Assembly: GCA_958434805.1 (NCBI GenBank)
Contig: CAUBDX010000020.1
Span: 1 to 56,494, forward strand
DNA from: an uncultured Phocaeicola sp.
GTDB lineage: Bacteria > Bacteroidota > Bacteroidia > Bacteroidales > Bacteroidaceae
DNA length: 56,494 nt
Reading direction: 5' to 3'
Both the position numbers and the translations under genes were made by a program. Below the pieces are notes generated by a model. It ran no database searches, had not been told where the DNA came from, and was given only the letters and a program-made list of their open reading frames with translations. Numbering within the stretch: the first letter of the stretch is position 1; the number at the start of each line of letters is the position of its first letter. This document shows, one piece after another, positions 16,532 to 25,166 of this stretch.

Positions 16532-18355
16532 ATGAGGAAGATAGTATTCTTAATATTACTCATAGTAAGTATATGGCAAGTTCAGGCAGCCGATGATGTG
16601 CGCTTCACTGCATCGGCTCCTGAAGTGGTGGTAAGCGGAGATCAGTTCCGGTTAGAGTTTACGGTAAATACACATGAAGCGAAACGTTTTTTAGCACCTT
16701 CTATGACCAAGGGATTTGATGTGCTTTCCGGCCCTCAAAGTTCAGTATTTAACAGTACGCAGATTATTAACGGAAAAGTATCTTCTGTCCGCTCTATTAC
16801 TTATACTTATATATTGATGGCACGCGATGCCGGTACGTATATGATTCCGGCTGCCAGTATAGAAGTAGACGGAAAGAAATTATTTTCGAATGCAATCAAA
16901 GTAAAGGTACTCCCTCCCGATCAGGCAAACGGAAAGGAAAGTGACCGGGGTACATCTTCATCGCGCAGTCAGGTTGTGGGAAGCAAAATAACCGATAAAG
17001 ACTTGTTTATAACAGCAACAGCCAGTAAGACAACAGTGCATGAGCAGGAAGCAATTTTGCTGACCTATAAAGTATATACGCTGGTTAACCTGCGTCAGCT
17101 CATTGGTAAAATGCCCGATTTGAAAGGCTTTCACACACAGGAGGTTGATTTGCCCCAGAAGAAAGAGTTTACATTAGAACATTATAAGGGAAGAAACTAC
17201 CACACTACCGTATGGAGTCAGTATGTGTTATACCCTCAGCAGGCAGGAACCTTGGAAATCCCGTCGATTACTTTTGATGGAGTAGTGGCTCAGCAAACGA
17301 TGTCAGACGATCCGTTTGATGCCTTCTTCAATGGTGGAGGATACGTGGAAGTAAAAAAGAAAATCGTAACTCCTAAATTAAAGATACAAGTGAATCCTTT
17401 AACCGGAAAGCCGGCTGGCTTCTCTGGCGCAGTAGGAGAGTTTAGTCTGGCTTCGTCTATCAATGCTACAGAAGTAAAAACAAATGATGCGATTACAGTA
17501 AAACTGACATTGAAAGGTGTGGGAAATATGAAATTAATCAGTTCGCCTGAATTGAAATTCCCGCAAGACTTTGAAGTGTACGATCCGAAAGTAACAGATA
17601 ACTATGAATTGACAAGCAACGGCTTAAGCGGAACAAAGACGTTTGAATATTTGGCTATACCGCGTCATGCCGGAAACTTTACCATACCGGCTGTGGCTTT
17701 TACTTATTTTGATTTGAAGAGCAATTCGTTTAAAACGTTGAAGACTCAAGCTTACGACTTGAAGGTTGCCAAAGGACAGGGTGGGTCAGAGCAAGTTATA
17801 TCTGATTTTACCAATAAGGAAAGCGTCAAAGTATTAGGCAAGGATATTCGTTTTATTAAGTTGGGAGATACTTCATTGCAACCTAAGGGACAGTTCTTCT
17901 ATGGAACCTTTGTCTACTGGCTGTGGTATCTTATTCCATTGATTATATTTGCAGTTTTTGTTGTTATTTACCGTAATCAGGCAAAAGAAAATGCAAATGT
18001 AGCAAAAGTGAAAATCAAGAAAGCGAATAAAGTGGCTACGCGCCGTATGAAGCAGGCTGGAAAGTTATTGGCTGAAAATAAAAAGAACGAATTTTATGAT
18101 GAAGTTCTGAAGGCATTGTGGGGATATATCAGTGATAAGTTAAGTATTCCGGTCTCAAAGCTTTCTAAAGATAATATTGAAGCTGAACTCGCCAAGTATG
18201 GTGTATCTGAAGATTTGATAAAAGAATTCATCGCCGCTTTGAATGAATGTGAGTTTGCACGTTACGCTCCGGGAGATGAAAACGAAGCCATGGATAAGGT
18301 TTATGCCGCATCCATAGAGGTTATCAGCAAGATGGAGAATAGTATCAAACATTAA
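16532..18355 (+). CDS. batD: BatD family protein
   Basis: 607 residues. Signal peptide (about 1-19, ending VQAA), a long beta-rich periplasmic part (about 20-445) of repeated Ig-like stretches, one TM helix (about 460-480, WYLIPLIIFAVFVVIY) and a C-terminal helical cytoplasmic domain with LSKDNIEAELAKYG. This is the BatD family found with BatA/BatB. It starts 40 bp after batC. Confidence 0.93.
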   Translation: MRKIVFLILLIVSIWQVQAADDVRFTASAPEVVVSGDQFRLEFTVNTHEAKRFLAPSMTKGFDVLSGPQSSVFNSTQIINGKVSSVRSITYTYILMARDAGTYMIPAASIEVDGKKLFSNAIKVKVLPPDQANGKESDRGTSSSRSQVVGSKITDKDLFITATASKTTVHEQEAILLTYKVYTLVNLRQLIGKMPDLKGFHTQEVDLPQKKEFTLEHYKGRNYHTTVWSQYVLYPQQAGTLEIPSITFDGVVAQQTMSDDPFDAFFNGGGYVEVKKKIVTPKLKIQVNPLTGKPAGFSGAVGEFSLASSINATEVKTNDAITVKLTLKGVGNMKLISSPELKFPQDFEVYDPKVTDNYELTSNGLSGTKTFEYLAIPRHAGNFTIPAVAFTYFDLKSNSFKTLKTQAYDLKVAKGQGGSEQVISDFTNKESVKVLGKDIRFIKLGDTSLQPKGQFFYGTFVYWLWYLIPLIIFAVFVVIYRNQAKENANVAKVKIKKANKVATRRMKQAGKLLAENKKNEFYDEVLKALWGYISDKLSIPVSKLSKDNIEAELAKYGVSEDLIKEFIAALNECEFARYAPGDENEAMDKVYAASIEVISKMENSIKH

Positions 18356-18366
18356 AATTGGAAGAA

Positions 18367-19116
18367 ATGAAAAAAATATCAGTCTTATTTCTGTTCTTGT
18401 GTTTTGTGCAGTTCGTAGGATTTGCCGCAACAAAAGAAGAAGCAGACTATGCTTATCAGAACAATGATTTTAAAACTGCCATTGAGCAGTATGAGTCAAT
18501 ATTGGCCACACAAGGTGAATCGGCTGCCATTTATTATAATTTAGGAAACAGCTATTTTAAAGAGAAAGAGATAGCCAAGGCTGTACTTAATTATGAGCGG
18601 GCTTTGCTGTTGAATCCGGGCGATGCTGACATACGTTTCAATCTTGAAATGGCGCGTGGCAAGACGGTTGATCAAATTACGCCAGCCCGTGAGGTTTTCA
18701 TTGTAACTTGGGTGAACGCGTTGATGAATACATTGAGTGAAAGTGCCTGGGGAATTTTAGGGATATTGTCTTTTATTCTTCTATTAATCGGACTGGTGTT
18801 CTACATCTTCGGCAATCGGCTTTGGATTAAGAAGGCAGGCTTTATTGCAGCTGTTGCTTTTCTGATAGTGACCGTTGTAGCCAATCTCTTTGCCAGCAAA
18901 CAGCGTAGCGAGTTGGAAAACCGCAACGGAGCAGTGGTGATGAGCCCTACGGTAACCGTAAAAAGTACGCCGAATGAAAGTGGCACCGATTTGTTCGTCT
19001 TGCATGAAGGAACAAAAGTCTATATCGAAGACGATTCGATGAAAGGATGGAAAGAAATACGTCTGGAAGATGGAAATAAAGGCTGGCTTCCGGCAGAAAC
19101 GATTGAATTGATTTAA
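18367..19116 (+). CDS. batE: BatE, TPR and SH3-like membrane protein
   Basis: 249 residues from the ATG at 18367; the frame reaches back to a TTG at 18358, but GGAAG just before the ATG fits a ribosome site and the signal peptide then begins at once (MKKISVLFLFLCF). After the signal come TPR repeats (about 25-95), two TM helices (about 122-165) and a C-terminal bacterial SH3-like domain with VVMSPTVTVKSTPNESGTD and GNKGWLPAETIELI. Such SH3 domains often bind cell wall or peptides. Last Bat protein, 12 bp before the PAP2 gene. Confidence 0.92.
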   Translation: MKKISVLFLFLCFVQFVGFAATKEEADYAYQNNDFKTAIEQYESILATQGESAAIYYNLGNSYFKEKEIAKAVLNYERALLLNPGDADIRFNLEMARGKTVDQITPAREVFIVTWVNALMNTLSESAWGILGILSFILLLIGLVFYIFGNRLWIKKAGFIAAVAFLIVTVVANLFASKQRSELENRNGAVVMSPTVTVKSTPNESGTDLFVLHEGTKVYIEDDSMKGWKEIRLEDGNKGWLPAETIELI

Positions 19117-19128
19117 AGGAAATATTTT

Positions 19129-19845
19129 ATGTTCGACTTACAGCAACTGATTGAAGTAGATAAAAATTTATTATTGGCCCTGAATGGAAGTGATTCTTTA
19201 TTTTGGGACGGATTCATGTGGACTGTTACCAAGACAGTAACGTGGATTCCTGCTTTGCTCACGTTGCTGTATGTCATTTTCAAGAATAACCGTCTTAATC
19301 AGAGCTTGGTGCTGTTTGCCATGCTTGCTTTAACGGTATTGCTCTCCGACCAGATGTCTTCCGGAATCTGCAAGCCGTATTTTGCCCGTTTCCGGCCTGC
19401 ACAAGATCCGGAATTGATGTACTTGGTCCAGACGGTTCATGGATACCGTGGCGGACTTTACGGATTTATCTCCAGTCATGCAGCCAATACTTTCACCGTT
19501 GCCTTATTCATCTCTTTGCTGATTCGTAACTGGGGAGTTACGGTCATGATGTTCATTTGGGCTTTTATTCCTTCTTATTCCCGCATTTATTTAGGCGTTC
19601 ATTATCCTGGTGATATTCTTTTTGGGGCTTTATGTGGTTGCCTTGTAGCTTTATTGGTCTATTGGCTTTATATGTTTATCCAAAAGCGGTGGCTGGACAG
19701 TGCAGGTTATACCGCAAACCGCTATGCCTATCCGAAGAAAAGATATGCTCCGCAGCACCTTTACCTGTTGCATGGAGTGCTGCTGCTGACTTATTTCTAT
19801 GCCATTCTGATGGGGATGATTACAGCAAAAACGTCAGGGTTTTAG
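19129..19845 (+). CDS. PAP2-type phosphatase
   Basis: 238 residues, about six TM helices. The three active-site motifs of membrane PAP2 phosphatases are present: KPYFARFRP, SSHAANTF (in place of the usual PSGH) and SRIYLGVHYPGD. Such enzymes dephosphorylate undecaprenyl pyrophosphate, lipid A or phosphatidic acid; the substrate here cannot be read from sequence. It follows batE by 12 bp and ends before the strong terminator, so it is transcribed with the Bat genes. Confidence 0.93.
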   Translation: MFDLQQLIEVDKNLLLALNGSDSLFWDGFMWTVTKTVTWIPALLTLLYVIFKNNRLNQSLVLFAMLALTVLLSDQMSSGICKPYFARFRPAQDPELMYLVQTVHGYRGGLYGFISSHAANTFTVALFISLLIRNWGVTVMMFIWAFIPSYSRIYLGVHYPGDILFGALCGCLVALLVYWLYMFIQKRWLDSAGYTANRYAYPKKRYAPQHLYLLHGVLLLTYFYAILMGMITAKTSGF

Positions 19846-19937
19846 TTTTTCTGAATAAGGGCTGTAATCATTTTGACAGTTCAGAGGCAAAGCATGTTTT
19901 TGTTATGCTTCTTCATTTTCATGTTTGGTGGCTGTAA

Positions 19938-19988
19938 TAAAAAAGGCGCCGGGCTTTGAGGACTTCTCAGAAACCCGGCGCCTTTTTT
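19938..19988. terminator. Strong two-way terminator
   Basis: GGCGCCGGG (19945-19953) pairs with CCCGGCGCC (19974-19982) and the stem continues inward through TTT/AAA and GAG/CTC. An A-tract precedes and a T-tract (19983-19988) follows, so it can stop transcripts from both sides: the bat-PAP2 operon on the plus strand and whatever enters from the DUF6078 side on the minus strand. Confidence 0.92.
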
Positions 19989-20141
19989 GTTTCATCTTTT
20001 CTTTATGTGGGTGTATTTTTGCCGTTTCTCCCCTTAAGATTTAATTGAAGGCGAGTCTACTTCTCCTTCTGTATAATATACGCAAAAACAATGGCTGTTT
20101 CAATTGTAATGGTGGTTAAGCTTTAGCTTTATCAATCCTCT
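19945..20141 (-). ncRNA. Possible small RNA on the minus strand
   Basis: The minus strand carries TATCTTTGC (20150-20142), a perfect -7 element, about 155 bp before the two-way terminator, and no ORF of note lies between. A transcript of roughly 150-200 nt would include an imperfect hairpin at 20047-20069. No clear -33 element is seen, and the stretch could instead be the 3' UTR of the DUF6078 gene. Confidence 0.3.
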
Positions 20142-20170
20142 GCAAAGATAAATATGAGCCGGGACAATCC

Positions 20171-20256
20171 AGTACTTCCTCGGGAGTACTCCAGTACTTT
20201 GGCGGAAGTACTCCAGTACTCCCGTGGAAGTACTGCGGTGCTTTGCTCGAAGTACT
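20171..20256. repeat. Tandem array of 20-bp palindromes, 22-bp period
   Basis: Four units begin at 20171, 20193, 20215 and 20237, each 20 bp with 2 bp between (CC, CC, GC). The plan is AGTACTTCC, two bases, GGAAGTACT with small changes; the fourth unit is degenerate on its left arm (GGTGCTTTG). Each arm carries AGTACT. A weaker hairpin, GTCCG / CGGAC, follows at 20258-20273. The array starts 25 bp past the DUF6078 stop codon, in its 3' flank. No copy is seen elsewhere in the window. Confidence 0.9.
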
Positions 20257-20281
20257 GGTCCGCTTCCACGGACTGCTGGTA

Positions 20282-20716
20282 TCAGTCGTACCAGTTGGAA
20301 AGCTCTTCGTATGCATCAAACTGAAGTTCTTCGGTCACGCCTGCCTGCTTCAGTGCCTCACGTATGATTCTCTGCTCTTTAGGGGAGAGAATTGTATCGC
20401 CTCGGCGACGCTCAAAGTATCCATTGCGGCCGAATGTGGAAGTCAGAAGATTCATGAAGGTGTGATACTGGGCAGGGTACATCCGTTTCTGAAATCCGGT
20501 GAATCCTCTGGCGTAGGTTACCAGCTGGTTGTTCCGGTAGAACGGGCAGGTGTCATCTTTGCTGCACTGGTTGGGGTTGATAAGTTGAAGGTAAGTCTCT
20601 TTTTGCATCAATGTTTCCAAAACAAGTTGGTGCAGGCAGGTGGCGGCCAGCGGACAGTCATCAGCCAAACATACGGGATACCTCTCGGGTATGTCTTTAT
20701 ACGTTCTCTTTGGCAT
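20282..20716 (-). CDS. DUF6078 family cysteine-rich protein
   Basis: 144 residues from the ATG at 20716. The frame is open 34 codons further upstream, but a -7 element lies inside that stretch (20752-20744), so the inner start is used. No signal peptide or TM helix. The N-terminal half holds five cysteines, C16, C21, C27, C51 and C57, in the pattern CLADDCPLAATC then CSKDDTCPFYR, which looks like a metal site. A basic segment FGRNGYFERRRGD follows, and the C-terminal third is helical. I recognise it as the DUF6078 family of Bacteroidales; function unknown. It stands alone, and a palindrome array follows its stop codon. Confidence 0.8.
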   Translation of the reverse strand: MPKRTYKDIPERYPVCLADDCPLAATCLHQLVLETLMQKETYLQLINPNQCSKDDTCPFYRNNQLVTYARGFTGFQKRMYPAQYHTFMNLLTSTFGRNGYFERRRGDTILSPKEQRIIREALKQAGVTEELQFDAYEELSNWYD

Positions 20717-20743
20717 GGTTTTGATTTTTTTTAATAAGATAAT

Positions 20744-20752
20744 GCAAAAATA
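20744..20752 (-). promoter_or_regulatory. -7 element of the DUF6078 gene
   Basis: Minus strand TATTTTTGC (20752-20744), a full match, 28 bp before the start codon at 20716. No good -33 element is seen. Confidence 0.55.
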
Positions 20753-20818
20753 AGGTTTCCCTTTGAAAAATAGCCTTTTTGCGGAATTTTCTTTGGGGAT
20801 TACGATGAATGCTGCCAA

Positions 20819-21169
20819 AGCGGAAAGGTGTAGTCCGTATTCGGGAAATCATTGAACTGAATCAGGTATGCTGAAGAGACTCTCCGGGTGCTTGAATTGT
20901 TAAAATGTAAATATAATTACGATTTAATAGCGGTTTGGCAATCTTTTGAAACAGTAAATGTACTTGAAAACGGATATGGAAATAGAAAAATGGAAGTTGA
21001 TTGGCTTATTCCTTAATTTTTGTTTCTAAATGCTATAATATACTCGTATTATGTTTCAAAAGTATTACAAAATAGCCCAAATGCTATCTAATAATTGACT
21101 TAAATCAATAAATCAGCCCTTTGAATAAAAGTTTTTGCCTAAATATTTTATGTTGTTCAGCATAATTCT
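20819..21169. other. Non-coding AT-rich stretch
   Basis: No ORF with protein-like sequence on either strand. Small hairpins occur, such as ATAGC/GCTAT near 21075-21091, but none has a T-tract. The right end leads into the promoter of the secreted 118-aa protein. Confidence 0.6.
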
Positions 21170-21178
21170 TATCTTTGC
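21170..21178 (+). promoter_or_regulatory. -7 element of the small secreted protein gene
   Basis: TATCTTTGC, a perfect Bacteroidetes -7 element, 76 bp before the ATG at 21255. The leader is rich in A and contains GGTAACAAG but no plain structure. Confidence 0.6.
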
Positions 21179-21254
21179 AGTGGTAAAAAGAAAAAGCTTA
21201 GGCTTAATCAGGATTAAAAGTTTTTTAAGGTAACAAGTAAAAAGATTAGGTATT

Positions 21255-21611
21255 ATGAAGAAATTAGGATTAACATTCGTGACAGTTTTTGCATTTTCAG
21301 TTTCAGTATTTGCTAACGGACCTCAGGAGTCTGCAAAGTGGAATGGTACTATCAATAAGGCAAAATTGTCTCAATACTTGAAATTGTCATCTAATCAGCA
21401 TGAAGAAGTAGCCAGCATCTGTGACTATTTCCAGAACCAGATGGAGCGTGCAAACACTTCAAAGAAAGAAGGAAACGAACAAGTTCGCAACGCTGTATAT
21501 GGTAACTTGAAGTTGATGAAAAAAACGTTGAACGAAAAGCAGTATAGTGATTACGTTCGTTTGATGGCAATGACTTTGCGCAACAAAGGTATCGATATCG
21601 AAAAGAAGTAA
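21255..21611 (+). CDS. Small secreted helical protein
   Basis: 118 residues. Signal peptide MKKLGLTFVTVFAFSVSVFA (1-20) followed by a mature part of about 98 residues predicted helical, with LKLSSNQHEEVASICDYFQ and YGNLKLMKKTLNEKQYSDYV. The LSSNQ...LNEKQY phrasing resembles the LTxxQ-type helical hairpins of periplasmic stress proteins such as CpxP/Spy, but this is only similarity by eye. It has its own promoter and terminator. Function unknown. Confidence 0.82.
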   Translation: MKKLGLTFVTVFAFSVSVFANGPQESAKWNGTINKAKLSQYLKLSSNQHEEVASICDYFQNQMERANTSKKEGNEQVRNAVYGNLKLMKKTLNEKQYSDYVRLMAMTLRNKGIDIEKK

Positions 21612-21622
21612 TTGAGCTTTAT

Positions 21623-21668
21623 AAAAAAAAAGCGGGTGCATCAAATTTGATATGCACCCGTTTTTTTT
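21623..21668. terminator. Two-way terminator between the secreted protein gene and uvrB
   Basis: CGGGTGCAT (21633-21641) pairs with ATGCACCCG (21652-21660), flanked by an A-tract to the left and eight T to the right. It serves two converging genes. Confidence 0.92.
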
Positions 21669-21672
21669 ATGC

Positions 21673-23694
21673 TTATTTCTCTTTTAAGATGTCTTCCAGT
21701 TTCAGCAACTCGTCTCTGTATTGGGCTGCTTCTATGAAATTTAGGTTCTTGGCAGCCTCTTGCATTAACTTGCGTGTGCGGTTGATGCTGCGCTGTAACT
21801 GCTCTTTCGACATGTAGGAAACAATCGGATCGGCGGCAGAGTGGAGCGTCTGCTCTTCTGTATGATATGGCTTGGTGTTCTTTGCCTGCTCTTCCTGTTG
21901 GCTTTCCAGTAATATATTGTTGCGCATCTTCTTGATTTGTTTGGGGGTAATGCCATGCTTTTCATTATAAGCCAGCTGCTTTTCCCGTCTTCTTTCCGTT
22001 TCGTCAATCGTCTGGCGCATACTGTCTGTGATTTTATCTGCATACATGATAACCTTTCCATTGACATTTCGGGCGGCTCGTCCTGCCGTCTGGGTCAACG
22101 AACGGTGAGAACGCAGGAATCCTTCTTTATCCGCATCAAGTATCGCCACCAAAGAAACTTCAGGCAGGTCTAATCCTTCTCTGAGCAAATTTACTCCTAC
22201 TAACACATCATATATACCTTGACGGAGTTCATCCATAATCTTCACGCGCTCCAATGTGTCGACATCGCTATGAATATAAGCACATCTCACCCCGTGATTT
22301 AACAGATATTCTGTAAGTTCTTCGGCCATGCGCTTGGTGAGTGTAGTAACTAATACACGTTCTTCTTTTTCTACGCGCTGCTGGATTTCTTCCATTAAAT
22401 CGTCGATTTGGTTCAGGCTGGGTCTCACCTCAATAAGCGGGTCTAACAAGCCGGTAGGGCGAATCACCTGTTCTACAATCACTCCTTCACTTTGAATCAG
22501 TTCATATTCGGCAGGAGTTGCACTGACATAGATAACCTGCTTTGCTAATTCCTGAAACTCTTCGAACTTGAGGGGTCGGTTGTCTTTTGCAGCCGGAAGG
22601 CGGAACCCATATTCCACCAGATTTTCCTTACGGGCTCGGTCGCCTCCGTACATGGCCCGGATTTGTGGAACGCTTACATGGCTTTCGTCGATGACAATCA
22701 GAAAATCCTCCGGGAAAAAGTCGAGCAGACAATACGGGCGGCTTCCTTCTTCTCTTCCGTCGAAATATCTTGAGTAGTTCTCAATGCCAGAACAATGTCC
22801 TAATTCCCTTAGCATTTCCATGTCATACGTGACCCTCTCATACAGTCGTTTAGCCTCATAAGGCTTTCCGATTTCCTGAAAATAAGCAACCCGCTCTGTC
22901 AAGTCGTCTTCTATCTGATGAATCGCCCGTAATGTGCTTTCCTTGGTGGTCATGAAAAGGTTTGCCGGATATATTTTATATTCATCGAAACTTTCTATGC
23001 GGTGTCCGGAAACAGCATCCACTTCCTCTATCTCGTCAATTTCATCTCCCCAAAACATTACCCGCAGGAAGCTGTCAGTATATGCAAGAAAAATATCAAC
23101 TGTATCACCCTTCACCCGGAAGTTTCCCCGGTTAAAGTCGACATCATTGCGTACATACAGGCTGTCTACCAACCGGCGGAGGAAGACATTACGGTCTATT
23201 TTGCTTCCTTTCTTTATCTCAATCAGATTATTATAGAAATCGGCAGGATTTCCCATGCCATAAATACATGAAACGGAAGAGACTACAATTACATCTTTCC
23301 GCCCGGAAAGCAGGGCAGAGGTAGCAGCCAGCCGGAGCTTGTCTATTTCATCATTGATAGCCAGATCTTTTTCAATGTATGTATCAGTAGAAGGCAGATA
23401 GGCTTCCGGTTGGTAATAGTCATAATAGGATACATAATATTCTACGGCATTATGCGGGAAAAAGTTTTTAAACTCACTGTAAAGCTGGGCAGCCAGTGTC
23501 TTGTTATGGCTTAAAATCAGCGTGGGCTTATTGATGTTTTTAATGACATTGGCTATGGTAAAGGTCTTTCCCGACCCGGTTACTCCCAGTAAGGTTTGTG
23601 CTGGAACCTTGTTTTTTATCCCTTCGGTTAGTTGGGCGATAGCTTCAGGCTGGTCGCCAGTAGGTTGATAATCGGATATAAGTTCAAAATTCAT
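21673..23694 (-). CDS. uvrB: UvrABC system protein B
   Basis: Damage-verifying helicase of nucleotide excision repair; works with UvrA and UvrC, which are not in the window. From the ATG at 23694 it has 673 residues (an in-frame TTG four codons upstream is not needed). Visible parts: the start [18 protein letters not shown]-loop GVTGSGKT, the [10 protein letters not shown] beta-hairpin, DESH, the helicase motif QTAGRAARN and the C-terminal UVR domain (about 630-673, with [15 protein letters not shown]). Convergent with the small secreted gene. Confidence 0.97.
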   Translation of the reverse strand: MNFELISDYQPTGDQPEAIAQLTEGIKNKVPAQTLLGVTGSGKTFTIANVIKNINKPTLILSHNKTLAAQLYSEFKNFFPHNAVEYYVSYYDYYQPEAYLPSTDTYIEKDLAINDEIDKLRLAATSALLSGRKDVIVVSSVSCIYGMGNPADFYNNLIEIKKGSKIDRNVFLRRLVDSLYVRNDVDFNRGNFRVKGDTVDIFLAYTDSFLRVMFWGDEIDEIEEVDAVSGHRIESFDEYKIYPANLFMTTKESTLRAIHQIEDDLTERVAYFQEIGKPYEAKRLYERVTYDMEMLRELGHCSGIENYSRYFDGREEGSRPYCLLDFFPEDFLIVIDESHVSVPQIRAMYGGDRARKENLVEYGFRLPAAKDNRPLKFEEFQELAKQVIYVSATPAEYELIQSEGVIVEQVIRPTGLLDPLIEVRPSLNQIDDLMEEIQQRVEKEERVLVTTLTKRMAEELTEYLLNHGVRCAYIHSDVDTLERVKIMDELRQGIYDVLVGVNLLREGLDLPEVSLVAILDADKEGFLRSHRSLTQTAGRAARNVNGKVIMYADKITDSMRQTIDETERRREKQLAYNEKHGITPKQIKKMRNNILLESQQEEQAKNTKPYHTEEQTLHSAADPIVSYMSKEQLQRSINRTRKLMQEAAKNLNFIEAAQYRDELLKLEDILKEK

Positions 23695-23823
23695 AATAGT
23701 TATCAATTATAATCTGCCCTTTCAAAAAAGCCGGATAGACTTTATATATGCGGCAAATTTGGCAGAGTATTAGAGTTGCGTGGGTAAAAGTACATAAAAA
23801 TATCATTAAAAAATACGCATTTG

Positions 23824-23855
23824 TTGTATTATTCAGTGGAAAGACGTAATTTTGC
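23824..23855 (+). promoter_or_regulatory. Promoter of bamD
   Basis: TTG (23824-23826), 20 bp, TAATTTTGC (23847-23855); a textbook Bacteroidetes promoter, 18 bp before the ATG. Confidence 0.78.
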
Positions 23856-23873
23856 ACAACTATATTAATTAAT

Positions 23874-24716
23874 ATGAAAAAGTACATCGTAATGGCGCTT
23901 CTTTCCGCCGGAGTGTTTTCTTCGTGTGGAGAGTACAATAAAGTCTTAAAGTCTCAAGACTACGAATATAAATATGAGGCAGCAAAAGGTTATTTTGCCA
24001 AAGGGCAGAATTCGCGTGCTGCGGCTATCCTTGAAGAGTTGGTTACTGTTCTGAAGGGATTGAGTAATGGTGAAGAGTCGTTGTATATGCTGGCAATGAC
24101 TTATTATAACCAGGGAGACTATGTAAGTGCTTCGCATTATTTCAACACCTATTATACCACCTATCCGCGGGGAACTTATACCGAGCTGGCTCGTTTTTAT
24201 AGCGGTAAGGCTCTGTATTTGGATACACCGGAACCACGCTTGGACCAAAGCAGTACGTATAAGGCGATTAACGAACTTCAAATGTTTATGGAGTATTTTC
24301 CGGAAAGTTCCAGAAGCAACATTGCTCAAGATATGATTTTTGAACTGCAAGACAAACTGGTAGAAAAAGAATATCTTTCAGCCAAATTATATTATGATTT
24401 AGGTTCTTATTCTGGAAATGCTTCTTACAGTAGTACCGGTAACAATTATCTGGCTGCGGTGGTAACAGCACAAAACGTATTGAAAGATTACCCCTATACG
24501 AAAAAGCGTGAAGAACTTTCTATTTTGATTTTGCGTGCAAAATATGGTATGGCAAAAGAAAGTGTGCTGGAGAAGAAGGAAGAACGTATGCGCGAAACTA
24601 TAGATGAGTATTATGCATTCAAGAATGAATTTCCTGAAAGCAAATACTTGAGCGAAGTGGAAAATATTTATAAGGATGCTAGTAAATATGTATCCGAAGA
24701 TGCTGAAGAATATTAA
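23874..24716 (+). CDS. bamD: Outer membrane assembly lipoprotein BamD
   Basis: TPR lipoprotein of the Bam complex that inserts beta-barrel proteins. 280 residues with a lipoprotein signal (AGVFSSCGEY, lipid Cys near 19) and several TPR-like helix pairs such as ESLYMLAMTYYNQGDYVSASHYFNTYY, here described only by its first half. Ends with an acidic tail. Followed 24 bp later by rpoZ and then a DUF4293 gene, a common Bacteroidetes cluster. Confidence 0.93.
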   Translation: MKKYIVMALLSAGVFSSCGEYNKVLKSQDYEYKYEAAKGYFAKGQNSRAAAILEELVTVLKGLSNGEESLYMLAMTYYNQGDYVSASHYFNTYYTTYPRGTYTELARFYSGKALYLDTPEPRLDQSSTYKAINELQMFMEYFPESSRSNIAQDMIFELQDKLVEKEYLSAKLYYDLGSYSGNASYSSTGNNYLAAVVTAQNVLKDYPYTKKREELSILILRAKYGMAKESVLEKKEERMRETIDEYYAFKNEFPESKYLSEVENIYKDASKYVSEDAEEY

Positions 24717-24740
24717 TACATTTATAATTAAATAAAAATT

Positions 24741-25076
24741 ATGGATTACAAAAAGACAAATGCTCCTACGAATACCGTTACTCGTAATTTAATGGAACTG
24801 TGTGAGGATACAGGAAATATTTACGAAACTGTAGCCATTATTGGTAAACGTGCAAATCAGATTGGCGTGGAGATGAAGAATGACCTTTCAAAAAAATTGC
24901 AAGAGTTTGCTTCATACAATGACAATTTGGAAGAGGTCTTTGAAAACAGAGAGCAAATAGAGATTTCTCGCTATTATGAAAAGCTTCCTAAACCTACTTT
25001 GATAGCAGCTCAGGAGTATATTGAAGGCAAGGTTTATTATAGAAATCCGGCTAAAGAAAAAGAAAAACTGCAGTAA
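24741..25076 (+). CDS. rpoZ: RNA polymerase subunit omega, Bacteroidetes type
   Basis: 111 residues. The segment TGNIYETVAIIGKRANQI matches the conserved helix of RpoZ/RPB6 that binds the beta' subunit. The Bacteroidetes form carries a longer C-terminal tail, here ending KPTLIAAQEYIEGKVYYRNP. Position after bamD fits. Helps polymerase assembly and stability. Confidence 0.88.
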   Translation: MDYKKTNAPTNTVTRNLMELCEDTGNIYETVAIIGKRANQIGVEMKNDLSKKLQEFASYNDNLEEVFENREQIEISRYYEKLPKPTLIAAQEYIEGKVYYRNPAKEKEKLQ

Positions 25077-25166
25077 AAATAAGTTCCTTATTTTTTAACT
25101 TGGTAAAGAATCTGTAAACACCCTGTTTGTAGGCTTACAGGTTCTTTATTTTATTGTGAAAATATT

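Noticed and set aside
19632..19937. 101-codon frame running past the end of the PAP2 gene
   Set aside because: Overlaps the PAP2 coding region in another frame and has no ribosome site; the PAP2 motifs are in the other frame.
20171..20256. CRISPR array
   Set aside because: Units are palindromes separated by only 2 bp, with no spacers of 25-40 bp and no cas genes.
20171..20716. REP element with its RAYT transposase
   Set aside because: The neighbouring protein has no HUH motif and does not look like a Y1 transposase; only the arrangement is similar.
20243..20734. Plus-strand 163-codon frame over the DUF6078 gene
   Set aside because: It lies opposite a recognised family, starts within the palindrome array and has no promoter or ribosome site.
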